A DNA stretch of 64,000 bases from Dactylonectria macrodidyma. Its lineage: Eukaryota > Ascomycota > Sordariomycetes > Hypocreales > Nectriaceae. This document shows positions 31,583 through 41,600 of this stretch, piece by piece. The position numbers and the translations under genes are program-made. Position 1 is the stretch's first letter. Each line of letters starts with the position of its first letter. The notes under the pieces are model-generated. The model was not told where the DNA came from and searched no databases. It saw only the letters and a program-made list of their open reading frames with translations. Location: positions 744,001-808,000 of the forward strand of contig JAGMUV010000026.1 in assembly GCA_020744425.1 (NCBI GenBank), read 5' to 3'.

Positions 31583-33778
31583 CCATGCAGTACCCACCTA
31601 CCGGTAATACCCACCTACCGGTAAGCAAAAATAAAATTTCCTCATCCAAAATGCCCAACTTCACTTGCACAGTGCTGGGCCAAAATTGGAGTTATTTACA
31701 TGAAACAAGCTGTGTCTTATTGAGAGTTTCATGCTGTTTCATATTGTGATATTACTTTTTACATTACAGAAGCGGTTTGGTCGCACGGGCCTAATGTATA
31801 ATTTCTAAAAACGCCTCGTTCAAGAATCGACTTCCACCAAGTTTCATCGAATTTTTATCTGCACTAACCTTCCGTAATCACTTCAAAAATGCCCCGAATG
31901 TCTTATACAGAGAATAGCGTTGTCGAAGCCTTACTGGATGTCACAGATAACGGCCTCTCCCAGAACCAAGCCGCCGAGAAGCATGACATCCCCCAGACGA
32001 CTCTCTCAGACCGATTAAGAGGCCTACCGTCAAAGTCCGAGGTCACCCAGCCTGCCCAGCTATTATCCAAGTCTCAGGAGTCCAGATTAGTCACCTGGAT
32101 ACTGAGACAAGAGGCCTTGGGCTATGCTCCATCCCACAGTCATGTTCGCGCCACCGTCGCGGCCCTCTTGAGACAACAAGGCCGGGAAAGGCCTATCGGT
32201 GTACACTGGGTAGCCAGGTTCATGAAACGACATTCGACCATAAAGACGAAGATAGGGAAACGTCAGGAGGCATCGAGATTCAATTCTTTTACTCTAATGG
32301 CCGTCAATTGGTACTTTGATATCCGGGAAAGCGAGTATGGCTGGATCAAGCCTGAGAACACAGTTAATGTTGATGAGGGCGGTATTATGGCTGGATTTGG
32401 TGAGTATTTATCGTTTTTATCATAAAACTCACTAATACATTCTGAATACAGGCTTGGATTCCTTGGTTATCGGCAGTAGCGATCCCAAGAGGAAGGCCTT
32501 CCTCAAAGGCTCTCAGTCCCGCGCTTGGACTAGCTTTATCGAAGCCGTGACAGCAGATGGCCGTCTTCTGAAACCAGGGATTATTTTCAAAGGCAAGGTA
32601 CTTCAGCAGCAGTGGTTTATTGACGAGTTTAAGAAGATAGCCGACTGGTATTATATCACTTCTGAAAACGGCTGGACAGATAACCACATCGCAGTTGAGT
32701 GGCTCAAAGAGGTCTATTTACCCCAAACCCAGCCGGCAGATGATTCTGATGCCAGACTTATTATCTTAGATGGCCATGGAAGTCATGTATCTGCGAGTAT
32801 CTACCTGGTCTGAATCATAAATGCCGCTGACCTAAAACTCAGGATGAGTGGATGGCTACCTGCTTCTTGAACAACGTATATTGCTGTTACCTGCCGGCTC
32901 ATTGCTCTCACGGCCTACAACCGCTGGATAATGGCGTTTTTAATGCCTCTGAAGCTGCATATCGCAAAGAACTCCAAAAATTAGCAAGCCTGACCGATTC
33001 TGCGCCAGTGGATAAGGTCAACTTCATTAAGGCTTATGCCAAAGCCAGGGAAGTGGGTATGACTAAGAAAAACATACTCTCAGGCTGGAGAGTGACTGGG
33101 AATTGGCCAATTTCACGACGGAAAGCCCTTATACATCCAGAGATTCAGCCAGACAAGAAGGAAACTACGCCTGCATCAGAGGGCCTCAGTGACGGACAAC
33201 GCGACTCTGATAATACGCCAAAGACCAGCCGTCATATCAGAGATCTGGGAAAGAACAAGAGCCCTTCAACCAGAAGACGGTATTCTGTGATATCGAAAGG
33301 GTTTGAAGCCCAGGAGTCAAAGATAGCCTCGCTGAGCGCAAGAGTCACCAGTCTGGAGGAGGAAGTCGGCCGGTTGAGTAGAGGCAAGAAGAGGAAGGCG
33401 ATACCCAATCCTAACAAGAAGTTCATGACATTAGCTGAGGCTCTAGTGGCTGGTGAAACTACTTCCGAGCCAAACCAGGCAATTGAAGAGACAGGGGCTG
33501 TTGAGGATGTGATTGAGGTGGGAGGGATGCAAGAGGATGGAAGTTCAAATTCGGAGGCGGAAGAGTTACCCGTCGTACGCACCCGCAGCGGCCGCGAAGT
33601 AAAAAGACCGAGAAAATATTAAAATTCATTCAGTTCTAACCCGAATTCTAGAAATAAATTTATTTGTACAGTTTTTATTAAGTTTTTCCCATGAGGCTGA
33701 AAATGTGAATTTTGTATGGGGAAATTTTATTTTTGCTTACCGGTAGGTGGGTATTACCGGTAGGTGGGTACTGCATGG
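31583..33778 (+). mobile_element. pogo-like transposon B, apparently intact, inserted in element A
   Basis: Perfect 59-bp inverted repeats begin ccatgcag at 31583 and end ctgcatgg at 33778. Each contains two direct copies of tacccacctaccggtaa. The TA target duplication (31581-31582 and 33779-33780) is clear. The element is 2,196 bp, with a three-exon transposase gene open throughout. Identical TIRs and an open gene suggest recent activity. Confidence 0.92.
31889..33622 (+). CDS. pogo-family transposase (DDE_1), intact
   Basis: Exons 31889-32399, 32452-32792 and 32843-33622 give 543 residues. Intron 1 is gtgagt...aatacag. Intron 2 fits best as a GC-AG intron (gcgagt...actcag), restoring GHGSHVS-DEWMATCF; a GT donor six bases upstream is also in frame but removes two residues of the conserved block. 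The N-terminus has a psq-type helix-turn-helix (ALLDVTDNGLSQNQAAEKHDIP), then a Tc5-type CENP-B-like domain ending VHWVARFMKRH. The DDE_1 core shows TVNVDEGGIMAG, LIILDGHGSHVS and LQPLDNGVFN. The tail has a coiled-coil-like part (IASLSARVTSLEEEVGRL) and an acidic end. It cuts and pastes element B at TA sites. Confidence 0.88.
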
Positions 33779-35289
33779 TACCCGTTGGCAAGTGCTGGGC
33801 TTCTAGATTTGTTAAGCGACACTCAGAGCTCAAGATGCGGTTTTTTTCGTAAATACGACTATCAGAGAGCCAAATGCGAAGATCCGACTATTATTCGTGA
33901 CTGGTTTAGACTCGTGGAGAGCACAATTGCGAAATACGGCATTACCCTCGCCGACATCTACAACTTTGATGAGAGTGGCTTTATGATGGGTGTCATTGCA
34001 AGCGGAATGGTTGTCACAGGCGCAAAAAGGCGTGGAAATCCGAAACTGGTCCAGCCTGGAAATCGGGAATGGGTTACAGCCATCCAGGCGATCAATGCCG
34101 AAGGGTGGCCGATCCCGCCATTCATTGTGGTTGCTGGCCAATATCACCTCGCCAACTGGTATCGAGAAAGCAACCTCCCGGGCGATTGGGCTATTGCAAC
34201 ATCTCCAAATGGCTGGACCGACAATGATACAGGCCTAGAGTGGCTAAAGCACTTTAATGAGCACACAAAGACCCGATCAAATGGTCGATATCGCCTTCTG
34301 ATCCTCGATGGGCATGAAAGCCACCACTCTGCCGACTTCGAGGCATATTGCGAGGAGAACAACATCATCACGCTTTGTATGCCGCCTCATTCATCTCATC
34401 TACTTCAGCCTCTTGATATAGGGTGCTTTGGGCCGCTGAAGAAGGCTTATGGCCGAGAAATCGAGCATCTGATCCGATGCACTATAACCCACATTTCCAA
34501 GACCGACTTCTTTCCGGCCTTTCACGCCGCATTTCAATCCTCGATAACGAAAGCTAATATCCAGGGAGGTTTTAGAGGGGCTGGACTTGTTCCACTGGAC
34601 CCAGAAAGTGTGATATCAAAGCTTGATGTGCAGCTACGAACTCCAACACCTGTCGAGGAGGAAGCTAGCCTTCCCGACCCATGGGTCTCAAAGACTCCAA
34701 AGACCGTCCTTGAGGCTAGTTCTCAGTCTGAATTCCTCAAGAGACGAGTTGAAAGGCACCAAAGCAGCTCCCCGACATCTATTTTGAAGTGATTGAGTCG
34801 CTTTCTAAGGGAACGAAGGCAATAATGCATCAGATGGCTTTAATGAAGTCTGAGATCCAGATCCTTCGACAGGCGAATGAGACCCTTAGTAAGCGGCGCA
34901 GAGCAAAAAAGACACGCCTCCGTAATGGAGGAAGATGACTCTAGATGAAGAGAGGGATTCAATTGATCAGAAGGATGTTGATACGCAGGTAGTGGCCGAA
35001 TCGTCGAGAAATCGTGGTCAAGGAGGGTCGGCGCGACCGAAGGAAGGCATTGTGGAACTTGCGGCAAGACCGGTCATAACGCAAGAACATGTCAGGTAGT
35101 TATTGAGACGTATAGGGAAGAGAATAGCAATTAGTTTCAATTGATCAGATGCTTTGTTGGGTTTTTATTCTACGTTGTTTGTTGATGGTTAAGATTTTTG
35201 ATCGCTTCGCTTGTTCGGTCGGCTCGCTTATCATGTACGTTAACAGAATAAAAAAATATTAACACGTTATACAGAACAAGCAACAGAAT

Positions 35290-36947
35290 AACAGAACAAG
35301 TTGCCCATGTATGCTCGGGATCGGGATATCGATGGGCAGCAGCCTTATATACCTCCATTTTGCCAAGGAGGTACGGTATTCATAGCCAAGCAGGATATCC
35401 CACGGACACCCATATGCCTCAATGTATCCTTCCTTCCGCTTGCGCTGCTGACCGTCGCCTTCGAGAGTAATCAGGACGTTCTCGAAGTATTGAAGGACCT
35501 CGTTACATAAGGAAATAATAGCCCAGTCCTTCTCCTCGAGGTTGTTCTCGTCCCTGAGGCAGAGCGGCACCTCGCTGCTTGACTTCATTCCCCTCAATAC
35601 CAACCCCTCCCACTCGCTCTTCTGCTCATACCAAAGGTCCTCGAGGAAGTCCTTAAGGAGAAGGGCACGCCGAATCATATAAAGAGTGGAAAGCCAACGG
35701 GTAACCACATCAATGATAACATCTAGAGGTTTCTTCGCTCGAACCACGGGATCGTCAGACTTGCTGTACGCGGTAAGCTGAAGAGACCGGAGGAGATTGG
35801 TAAGCGAGTCTGAGCGGTGGATCCAGAAGATGAGGTTATGAAGTTTCCCAACTGGTCCTTTCCGTCTCCATAGCTTGTGGGCCTTCGCGTCAAGGGTCTC
35901 GTTCCCTTGGATATCGTCCTCGAAAGCCTCGGAATTATGGCCAAAAAGAAGTGCCTTAACGGCGAGATTGAGGATATGGCCAAAGCAGCGCAATCGCCGA
36001 GTTTTACCCTCGAAACCGAGCGCCTTCCCAATTTCTTCCATCGCCGTGTCGTTATTGCTAGCGTTATCGAGTGTGAAATATCCCACCTTGTGGGTTATGC
36101 CGTAGGTTCGAAGGACCTCGACCACGTGGGCGGCGATATTGTCCCCAGAATGGCGGTCGACAAGCTCAGGAAGGCAAAGCGCAAGTTTTCCTGGCTGGCC
36201 AAGGGTGTTGAGAAAGTAGCAACAGATTCCATACAAAGCGTGGCGATTATTGGACCTCCAACCATCGAACGCAATATGAAGTAACCCCGGAGCTGTCGCT
36301 AATACTCGCTTGATCTCAGCCTTGTTTTCCTCGTACACCTAAAGAATACGCCTGCGGACGGTATTGTGGGTAATATGCGCTTCGGTTGTCTTCACAAGCG
36401 GATTGAGATATTCGAAAGCGGTGCGGAGGTATGGATCTTCACTTTGTCGGAAAGAAGAGTTGCTGTTGATGATCCACGAGACTACCAAACGCTGGAAGAC
36501 TAGCCGATCGAAAAGGCCAATGATCTGGTTTGCAATCTGCTGCTCTCGCGCGTCACGGGTATTCAACTTCATCATCTCGGCGATATTCCTCGATGATGTC
36601 TTCTCCTTTGCTTTGCTGGGCGGCTTCCGTCTTCCGGAAGGGTCCCAGACCTTGTGGTCATTCCAGAGATGGATCTCCGCGTTCTGCGTACCGCTCGAGG
36701 CCGTCGAATGAAGGTTTGGCCTGCGACTGTCAACACAGACCGTGCAAACCCATCGCCGCTTTGTATCGTCATCGCTCTTCTCGATATCGTAGCCGAATTG
36801 CCATATCTACGACGATGTAGACGCACAGCGTTGGGATTGCGTGTAGCCAGGGAAGTCTTTCCAAAGGAAGAGGTCCCACGAGTTCTTCTTATCCTCTTGG
36901 TCCGGCGGCTCGAGCACCATAGAGCTGATAATTGGGCTCTCAGCCAT
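35290..36947 (-). pseudogene. hAT transposase (hAT-3), disrupted and truncated
   Basis: From an ATG at 36947 on the reverse strand a TAG interrupts just before IWQFGYDIE (near 36815). A BED-like finger (WVCTVC...HLWNDH) follows, and another TAG lies before VYEENKAEIKR at 36339-36341. The core is then open: LLHIAFDGWRSNNRHALYGI, YFTLDNASNND, RRLRCFGHILNLAVKALLFG, VVTRWLSTLYMIRRAL. Near 35380 the frame shifts at GYEY to LLGKMEVYKAAAHRYPDPEH, and homology ends at about 35300. The dimerisation domain is missing. The break lies about 60 bp from the end of Fot1-like element A. It belongs to a different hAT lineage from hAT-1 and hAT-2 (GKLHNLIFWIHRS type). Confidence 0.8.
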
Positions 36948-37059
36948 TCTACGCGGTACAGAATGCAGTTGCAAGAATGCACTTGCATGGAGACTCTCGA
37001 ACGCGGCACCGTGACGCGAAATGTCCACGACCCCATGGCTGTTATGTTCTGTTTAAAGA

Positions 37060-38412
37060 TGCCTTAATTTGTATGTGAAAATGTCTGGTATAGGTACTTG
37101 AGATCTCTACCGACCATGACCAAGTTGGTCCACCCTGAATTACAGGGTATTTTGGGGACTAGGCTAGGAACCCCCCTGCCAGTGTATACCCCTGCTTCCA
37201 TTTCCACGCATCCATTCCACGGAACCCTGGCGTGGATGGATGGATTATGTAACGGCCAGCTCCATGGAATGGATGGAAATGGATGCACGGACCATCCATT
37301 TCCACGCCATGGATACGTGGACGGTGGACGTGGAATGGATCGCCAGCCTGGGTTGCTCGTCAACAGTGCCACGCTTCGGTATCTCAGCCCGGACGAGTTG
37401 GATCCCGAACGACTCCAAGCCAAAGGAGATATAAGCTTTCCGGGACTAGTATCCTCGGAGAACACTAAATTGGATGCCCATGACTGGGGTTTCATCCGAG
37501 TTTCTCCATCTTAGCCAGCCTCTGACTCTTCTCTGCGGATCCAGAACTGACTAAATTACCCAAATGGACTATGATGCTGTGCTGGCTGCCTAAGCGGATA
37601 CCCCTGTCTAGGGCCAAGCATCTGCAGGCTGGTTTCGGACGATGTGGCGCAACAACAAGTTCTAGAAACCATAAGAGGAATAGTTAGTTGAGAATGGCAA
37701 GTGTGATCTACGCTGTTCGGCTGTGTCTCATTTAGCGTATCGGCTTTAATTTTTGAGAATGTCACATGAACGCAAGCTGGGGTTTTAATATTTTGCGCCA
37801 AGGTAGGTACGGAGTACCCTGGTCAGAAAACCCAACTGTACATGGATCAGAGTGGGGTAGAAAACCCAACTCTCCAACAGTTGGGTTTGGCATTAACTAC
37901 TAGGGGATTCCAAATCCTTCAACTGGCGGAAGGACGAGGACTGTATTTTTTTGTGCTGCCGTTTGTACTTGTTGGGTTTTTCTCCCAGCTGGCGGCTAGG
38001 GTTTTCCAATACGGAGGCTTGATTTGCGAGGTATCTAGCGTTTAAAGGTATCTGGAGGACTTCGGCACAGCTGTATTGGAGGATGTGGGCTACCGTTGAT
38101 CTATCCCCCCCCCGAATTACATCTGCCTCGTATAATCTAGTTGCTGGAATAGCTAGGCAGGCTCTCGCACGCCCCATACCCCTCGGAAGGCTGTGGTCCT
38201 GGGCGAAATCTCTCTCTCTCCGTGTGTGTGCCTCTTAAGGCCCCGATGGGGTCTTGAGGGCAAAAGCGTGGTCAGGTGGCCTGAAAAATGCCCCTCCACT
38301 ACCAAACAGCTAACAGCTGCGGGGAAGAAAGAACTTTTACAGGGGAGAGATGTGTATTGGGAGCCAATACAGGTGGTAATTGGTACAGTCAGGTAGTCAT
38401 CCACCATGCCCA
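37060..38412. other. Repeat-bearing intergenic region
   Basis: At 37190-37340 there are inverted and direct copies of an 8-20 bp unit (tccatttccacgcatcc and its complement, plus ggatggatgg), probably the subterminal region of hAT-3. At 37829-37985 the motif gaaaacccaact appears twice, with inverted copies gttgggttt, a possible small inverted-repeat element. A (ct)n/(gt)n run lies at 38210-38230. No gene was identified. Confidence 0.4.
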
Positions 38413-40236
38413 CTAGGTGCGTCCTTTCTTTCCTTTCTCCTTCCCAGCAACTCTTGTGTCGCAAAAAACAGCTCGAGGTTCGACCTGGGATGAATGATCA
38501 TTTCTTGCCTTCGTCAGCAGAAAAACCTCCGTTACGTGGTTACTAACCGTGAGTCTTAGGACCCCGAGCTCACCACGTGCAACCTGATACCCGCTGGCTA
38601 GTTCCTCCGCATTTTCAGGTCTAATCACTCCCTCGACGGATGCGAGATGCACATGCTGTCCAATCCACGATGTCAGCACCGGCGGTCCAATTGCAACGCG
38701 CGCAACAGCGATCACGATCACGATGGAGCCCAGAGCCGTGAAGTAATCGACAACTCTGTAATAGCTACCCCTCCGTTTCGCATACCGTGTCCCGTCCAAG
38801 AAAGGATAGTCGATTGTAGACTGGGTGAGCAGCGAGCGCAAACTGTCATCGGTGTTTTCTGGGCCGAACGGCTCGGTATCCGGCGGTGCGTGGCCAAGAC
38901 GGATGTCGCTGACATCCAGTTCAGCTAGCTGAGCGCCCCAGCCTGCCATCACGCCATGAACGAAGGCGCTCACACCCTCACGCGGACCGACTTCGTCGCT
39001 GAATAGGATGGCGTCGAGAAGTTTGTAATTCAGGGACACAGAACCATCGGGGTTTTGTGTTCTGATCCGCATCGAGCTGGTCGACAAAAATGTGGGATTG
39101 GATCTACCGCCTTCGTCTGTTAAGGGCGAGCAAGAGCCGCCGGAAACCCAACGTTTAACCTCTGCCACAGCGTAGCGCATGTCGTAGGTGAGTCGCCTCT
39201 CAACCCGTTGTCGTTCAGTCCCGGAGCTGTCGTCCATCCATGACCCCATTTCGGCCCACTGCATCTGTACCTGCCCCGGCTCGACGATGCGGTAATCGAT
39301 AATGGCTCGCGAACTGCTCCCATTGATCCAGCCTGAGCTGCCCTCCGTTCGTGACCAGTCCCCCTGCTCTGACGTCACAAAATGCTCGTCGGCATCCTCC
39401 GTCATGTTTGCAACCATGACCATCTCTCGTGTTAACACAAATCCCTCGTCAAGGACATGGAAGGCGCCGCTACAGTTCGCCCACCCAACCATGGTAATGT
39501 CAAACGGTGGTCTCAAGGAGTCACCTGTTTCGTAACCCCAACTGGTCCAGACAGCCTGGCTATGAAGAAATGCGCGGTTCGTCCCCGATAGCGGGGTGTC
39601 GCCAACCCAGGGGCTTGTTGTGCCATTCTCCAGCAGTCCGCGCACCGGCGGGAGCTGGAGGCGCACCTGATTTTGTTCGACTGCCTCAGACGCCATATAT
39701 GTTACCTCAATCACGACATACTTGTACCCAATTGAAGCCGCGATGCCGAGGACGGCAATAAGGTAGCGGCATACGACGAAGACGGGAAACCCGTGACGCA
39801 GCCCAGTCACAACAGGCGCCTGTGGCTGCGAGTTGAGATAGCGCGCATAGTTGAGGCCTGGCCCTGTCGCGCGCCGGGCACGCCAACTACACCAGTAGTC
39901 GAAGACGTGGACGTGTGCTGTGGCCAAGCCATAGGATAGCGTGCCGAAGATTACACCCAGCACTGCGAGCCAGGACTGCACGCTGAGCTCCGAGCCGACA
40001 CGGAAAATAGCCTGACGGTAGTCGTCGGGTGCCTCATCAGAGTGGCCCCTTCTGACGGTATAGATGTTTTGAGCGAAGAGGATAAGGGCAATGCCGCTTG
40101 CAAGGAGGGAGGTGAGGGAGAGGAGGCCGACGCGCTGGATGCGGGTAACAAGGCTAAGAAACAGGGCTGCCCTGTTATTGCGGAGTTGACGGCTCCATGA
40201 TTGGCCTGCTATGCGAAACTGGCTCAGGTCCCGCAT
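38413..40236 (-). CDS. Uncharacterised fungal multi-pass membrane protein
   Basis: A single uninterrupted frame of 607 residues. Four membrane segments can be seen: residues about 37-59 (GLLSLTSLLASGIALILFAQ), 87-110 (WLAVLGVIFGTLSYGLATA), 152-176 (VCRYLIAVLGIAASIGYKYVV) and 515-535 (GSIVIVIAVARVAIGPPVL). A large loop of roughly 330 residues between the third and fourth segments has several N-glycosylation sequons (NGT, NCS, NMT, NGS) and is probably extracellular or lumenal. I do not recognise a Pfam domain, but this organisation (three N-terminal helices, a big loop, one C-terminal helix) is common among ascomycete proteins of unknown function. It has no stops and no introns are needed. The 5' flank is at 40237. 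Confidence 0.75.
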   Translation of the reverse strand: MRDLSQFRIAGQSWSRQLRNNRAALFLSLVTRIQRVGLLSLTSLLASGIALILFAQNIYTVRRGHSDEAPDDYRQAIFRVGSELSVQSWLAVLGVIFGTLSYGLATAHVHVFDYWCSWRARRATGPGLNYARYLNSQPQAPVVTGLRHGFPVFVVCRYLIAVLGIAASIGYKYVVIEVTYMASEAVEQNQVRLQLPPVRGLLENGTTSPWVGDTPLSGTNRAFLHSQAVWTSWGYETGDSLRPPFDITMVGWANCSGAFHVLDEGFVLTREMVMVANMTEDADEHFVTSEQGDWSRTEGSSGWINGSSSRAIIDYRIVEPGQVQMQWAEMGSWMDDSSGTERQRVERRLTYDMRYAVAEVKRWVSGGSCSPLTDEGGRSNPTFLSTSSMRIRTQNPDGSVSLNYKLLDAILFSDEVGPREGVSAFVHGVMAGWGAQLAELDVSDIRLGHAPPDTEPFGPENTDDSLRSLLTQSTIDYPFLDGTRYAKRRGSYYRVVDYFTALGSIVIVIAVARVAIGPPVLTSWIGQHVHLASVEGVIRPENAEELASGYQVARGELGVLRLTVSNHVTEVFLLTKARNDHSSQVEPRAVFCDTRVAGKEKGKKGRT

Positions 40237-41395
40237 TAGGAATAATCATAGAGCGATAAAATGCTAGGGCAAAATTATGTGTTATTCTGTCCTCGTGCCT
40301 GGAAAAGTAGATCGGTTCACGGCTTGACTGCTTCGATAGCGGCCATCCATCCTTCTTATCTCATCGACTGCCTTGAACCTCCAATCCGTACCTCGCACCA
40401 CTTAGCCCCTGTAATAACGCCAGTACCGTATCGACTCAAAAGATTCGGATTTCCCTGTGGGTCAGCGGAGCCCTGTAAATACGTTTTGATTGGAGAAGAT
40501 GCGAATTTTATGGGGTTCTCAAGACTGACGCACAGCTGTTAAGTATTGTGGATTACCCCTTGAAAGGTGCCTCGGCTCGGCATTTGCTTGGCATGTCGTA
40601 ATGGTTGTACGACCCTGAACGAAACTGTTGCTCAGCCTTTCGCCACAATGAAAGGCCGACGGAACAGTGGTCGGGAAACACTTCAATTGCAGCCCAAAAC
40701 AGCATCCCGTTTTGTGGGCGTCATTGTACAGAACATCGGCGCACGGTATGTTGGCCAATCACGTTGTACGGAGTGGGACCGCATAAATGAGGCAACAACG
40801 CTAGTACTTTTAGGAGCGTCTTCGGACCCATTATCCCGCCCCCCCGATCCCGCCTAGACCCCGCCCAGATCCCGCCCACCGTTTGCCCACCCAACACGTC
40901 AAACTCAATGATCATTGCTACCACGATTTTTCGCGCAACTTTGAACCTACTGTCTTTCTTTATTGAAATCGTGATGCCTCAATATACCGAGAAAGGCATT
41001 GAATGCACACCGTTGGACAACCAGGCTAGCCAGACCGCTGCGCTAGAACCTGACGATCGTTGATTTGATGGCAAAAAAGATCCAAGCTCTTAAAACTAGC
41101 CTCCCAAAATCCCCCTTTTCAGGTTGATGCCACCGTGTCCCCTTGCACAGCAGCGGTCGCTTGGCCAAGTCGAGCAGCCTTTGCTCCAAGCCCGCGTTCG
41201 AGGCCATCTAGGGCTCGCAGACTATACTGAATTCGACCGAACTATTGGGCGCCTCATGCGGGGTTTCTTCAGTCCTTCAACGCCACTTTGAAACATTCAT
41301 CAGCTGAGGACTGTGATCCTTACTGTGTGACGCTACTGTAAGGTAAATGTTAAAACATTTGTCAATTTGATAGGGTCTAGAGCAAGTTATCTTGT
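40237..41395. other. Intergenic with a possible pogo-like remnant
   Basis: Near 40838-40890 there are repeated cccgcc(c/t)a units (gatcccgcc three times), and at 40975 a short frame starts MPQYTEKGIEC, resembling the start of pogo transposases (MP.YTE). It ends after 29 codons. Nothing else of the element is visible. The remaining sequence has no supported gene. Confidence 0.3.
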
Positions 41396-41400
41396 CACAT

Positions 41401-41595
41401 TGTCACGGGCCAGATGAGATCAACTCAAGAGGTAATGCCACTGTATTGCGAGAATACTACGATGAAGAGGAAAGAGAGAAAGCGGGCAGGCGCGTAGACG
41501 CGTAGACGCGTTGATAGTCCCTGTGGCCTGCCCCGTGCGTCCTAGTTACATATCGACCCCACCCTGGGTCCAGCACTCCGGACGCTCCCGTCACA
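41401..41595. mobile_element. Solo LTR, 195 bp, with 5-bp target duplication
   Basis: It starts tgtcacgggcc and ends cgctcccgtcaca, with mutually inverted termini, and is flanked by cacat at 41396-41400 and 41596-41600. It contains a tandem gcgtagac unit near 41493-41510. Length and TGTCAC/GTCACA ends resemble the Copia LTRs at 51.9 and 57.1 kb, but the interiors differ, so it belongs to another Copia-like family. Confidence 0.85.
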
Positions 41596-41600
41596 CACAT

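Larger units (their letters stand above)
31283..34792 (+). pseudogene. Fot1-like transposase A, split by element B and frameshifted at the C-terminus
   Basis: The first part (31283-31582) has two helix-turn-helix regions: a psq-type start (ALRRAAKIYKAPYSSLWRRYHG) and a Tc5-type domain. The gene then resumes at 33781 exactly in frame (GKCWASRFVKRHSEL). The catalytic aspartates of the DDE_1 domain are visible: YNFDESGFMMG, LLILDGHESHHS, and LQPLDIGCFGPLKKAY. The frame stops at 34792. The expected C-terminal coiled segment and CCHC knuckle (CGTCGKTGHNARTC, about 35050-35090) follow in other frames, so there are at least two shifts after the core. The element is inactive twice over, from decay and from insertion. 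Confidence 0.85.
31185..35240 (+). mobile_element. Fot1-like (pogo/Tc1-mariner) transposon A, with a nested element
   Basis: Imperfect inverted repeats of about 45 bp start acgtacat at 31185 and end atgtacgt at 35240; the inner part shares gatcaaaaatc. TA dinucleotides flank both ends (31183-31184 and 35241-35242). Removing the inner element B (31583-33778 and one TA) leaves about 1.86 kb, the size expected for Fot1. The left part of the element holds two direct copies of cagtgagyggatcaaa. Confidence 0.85.
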
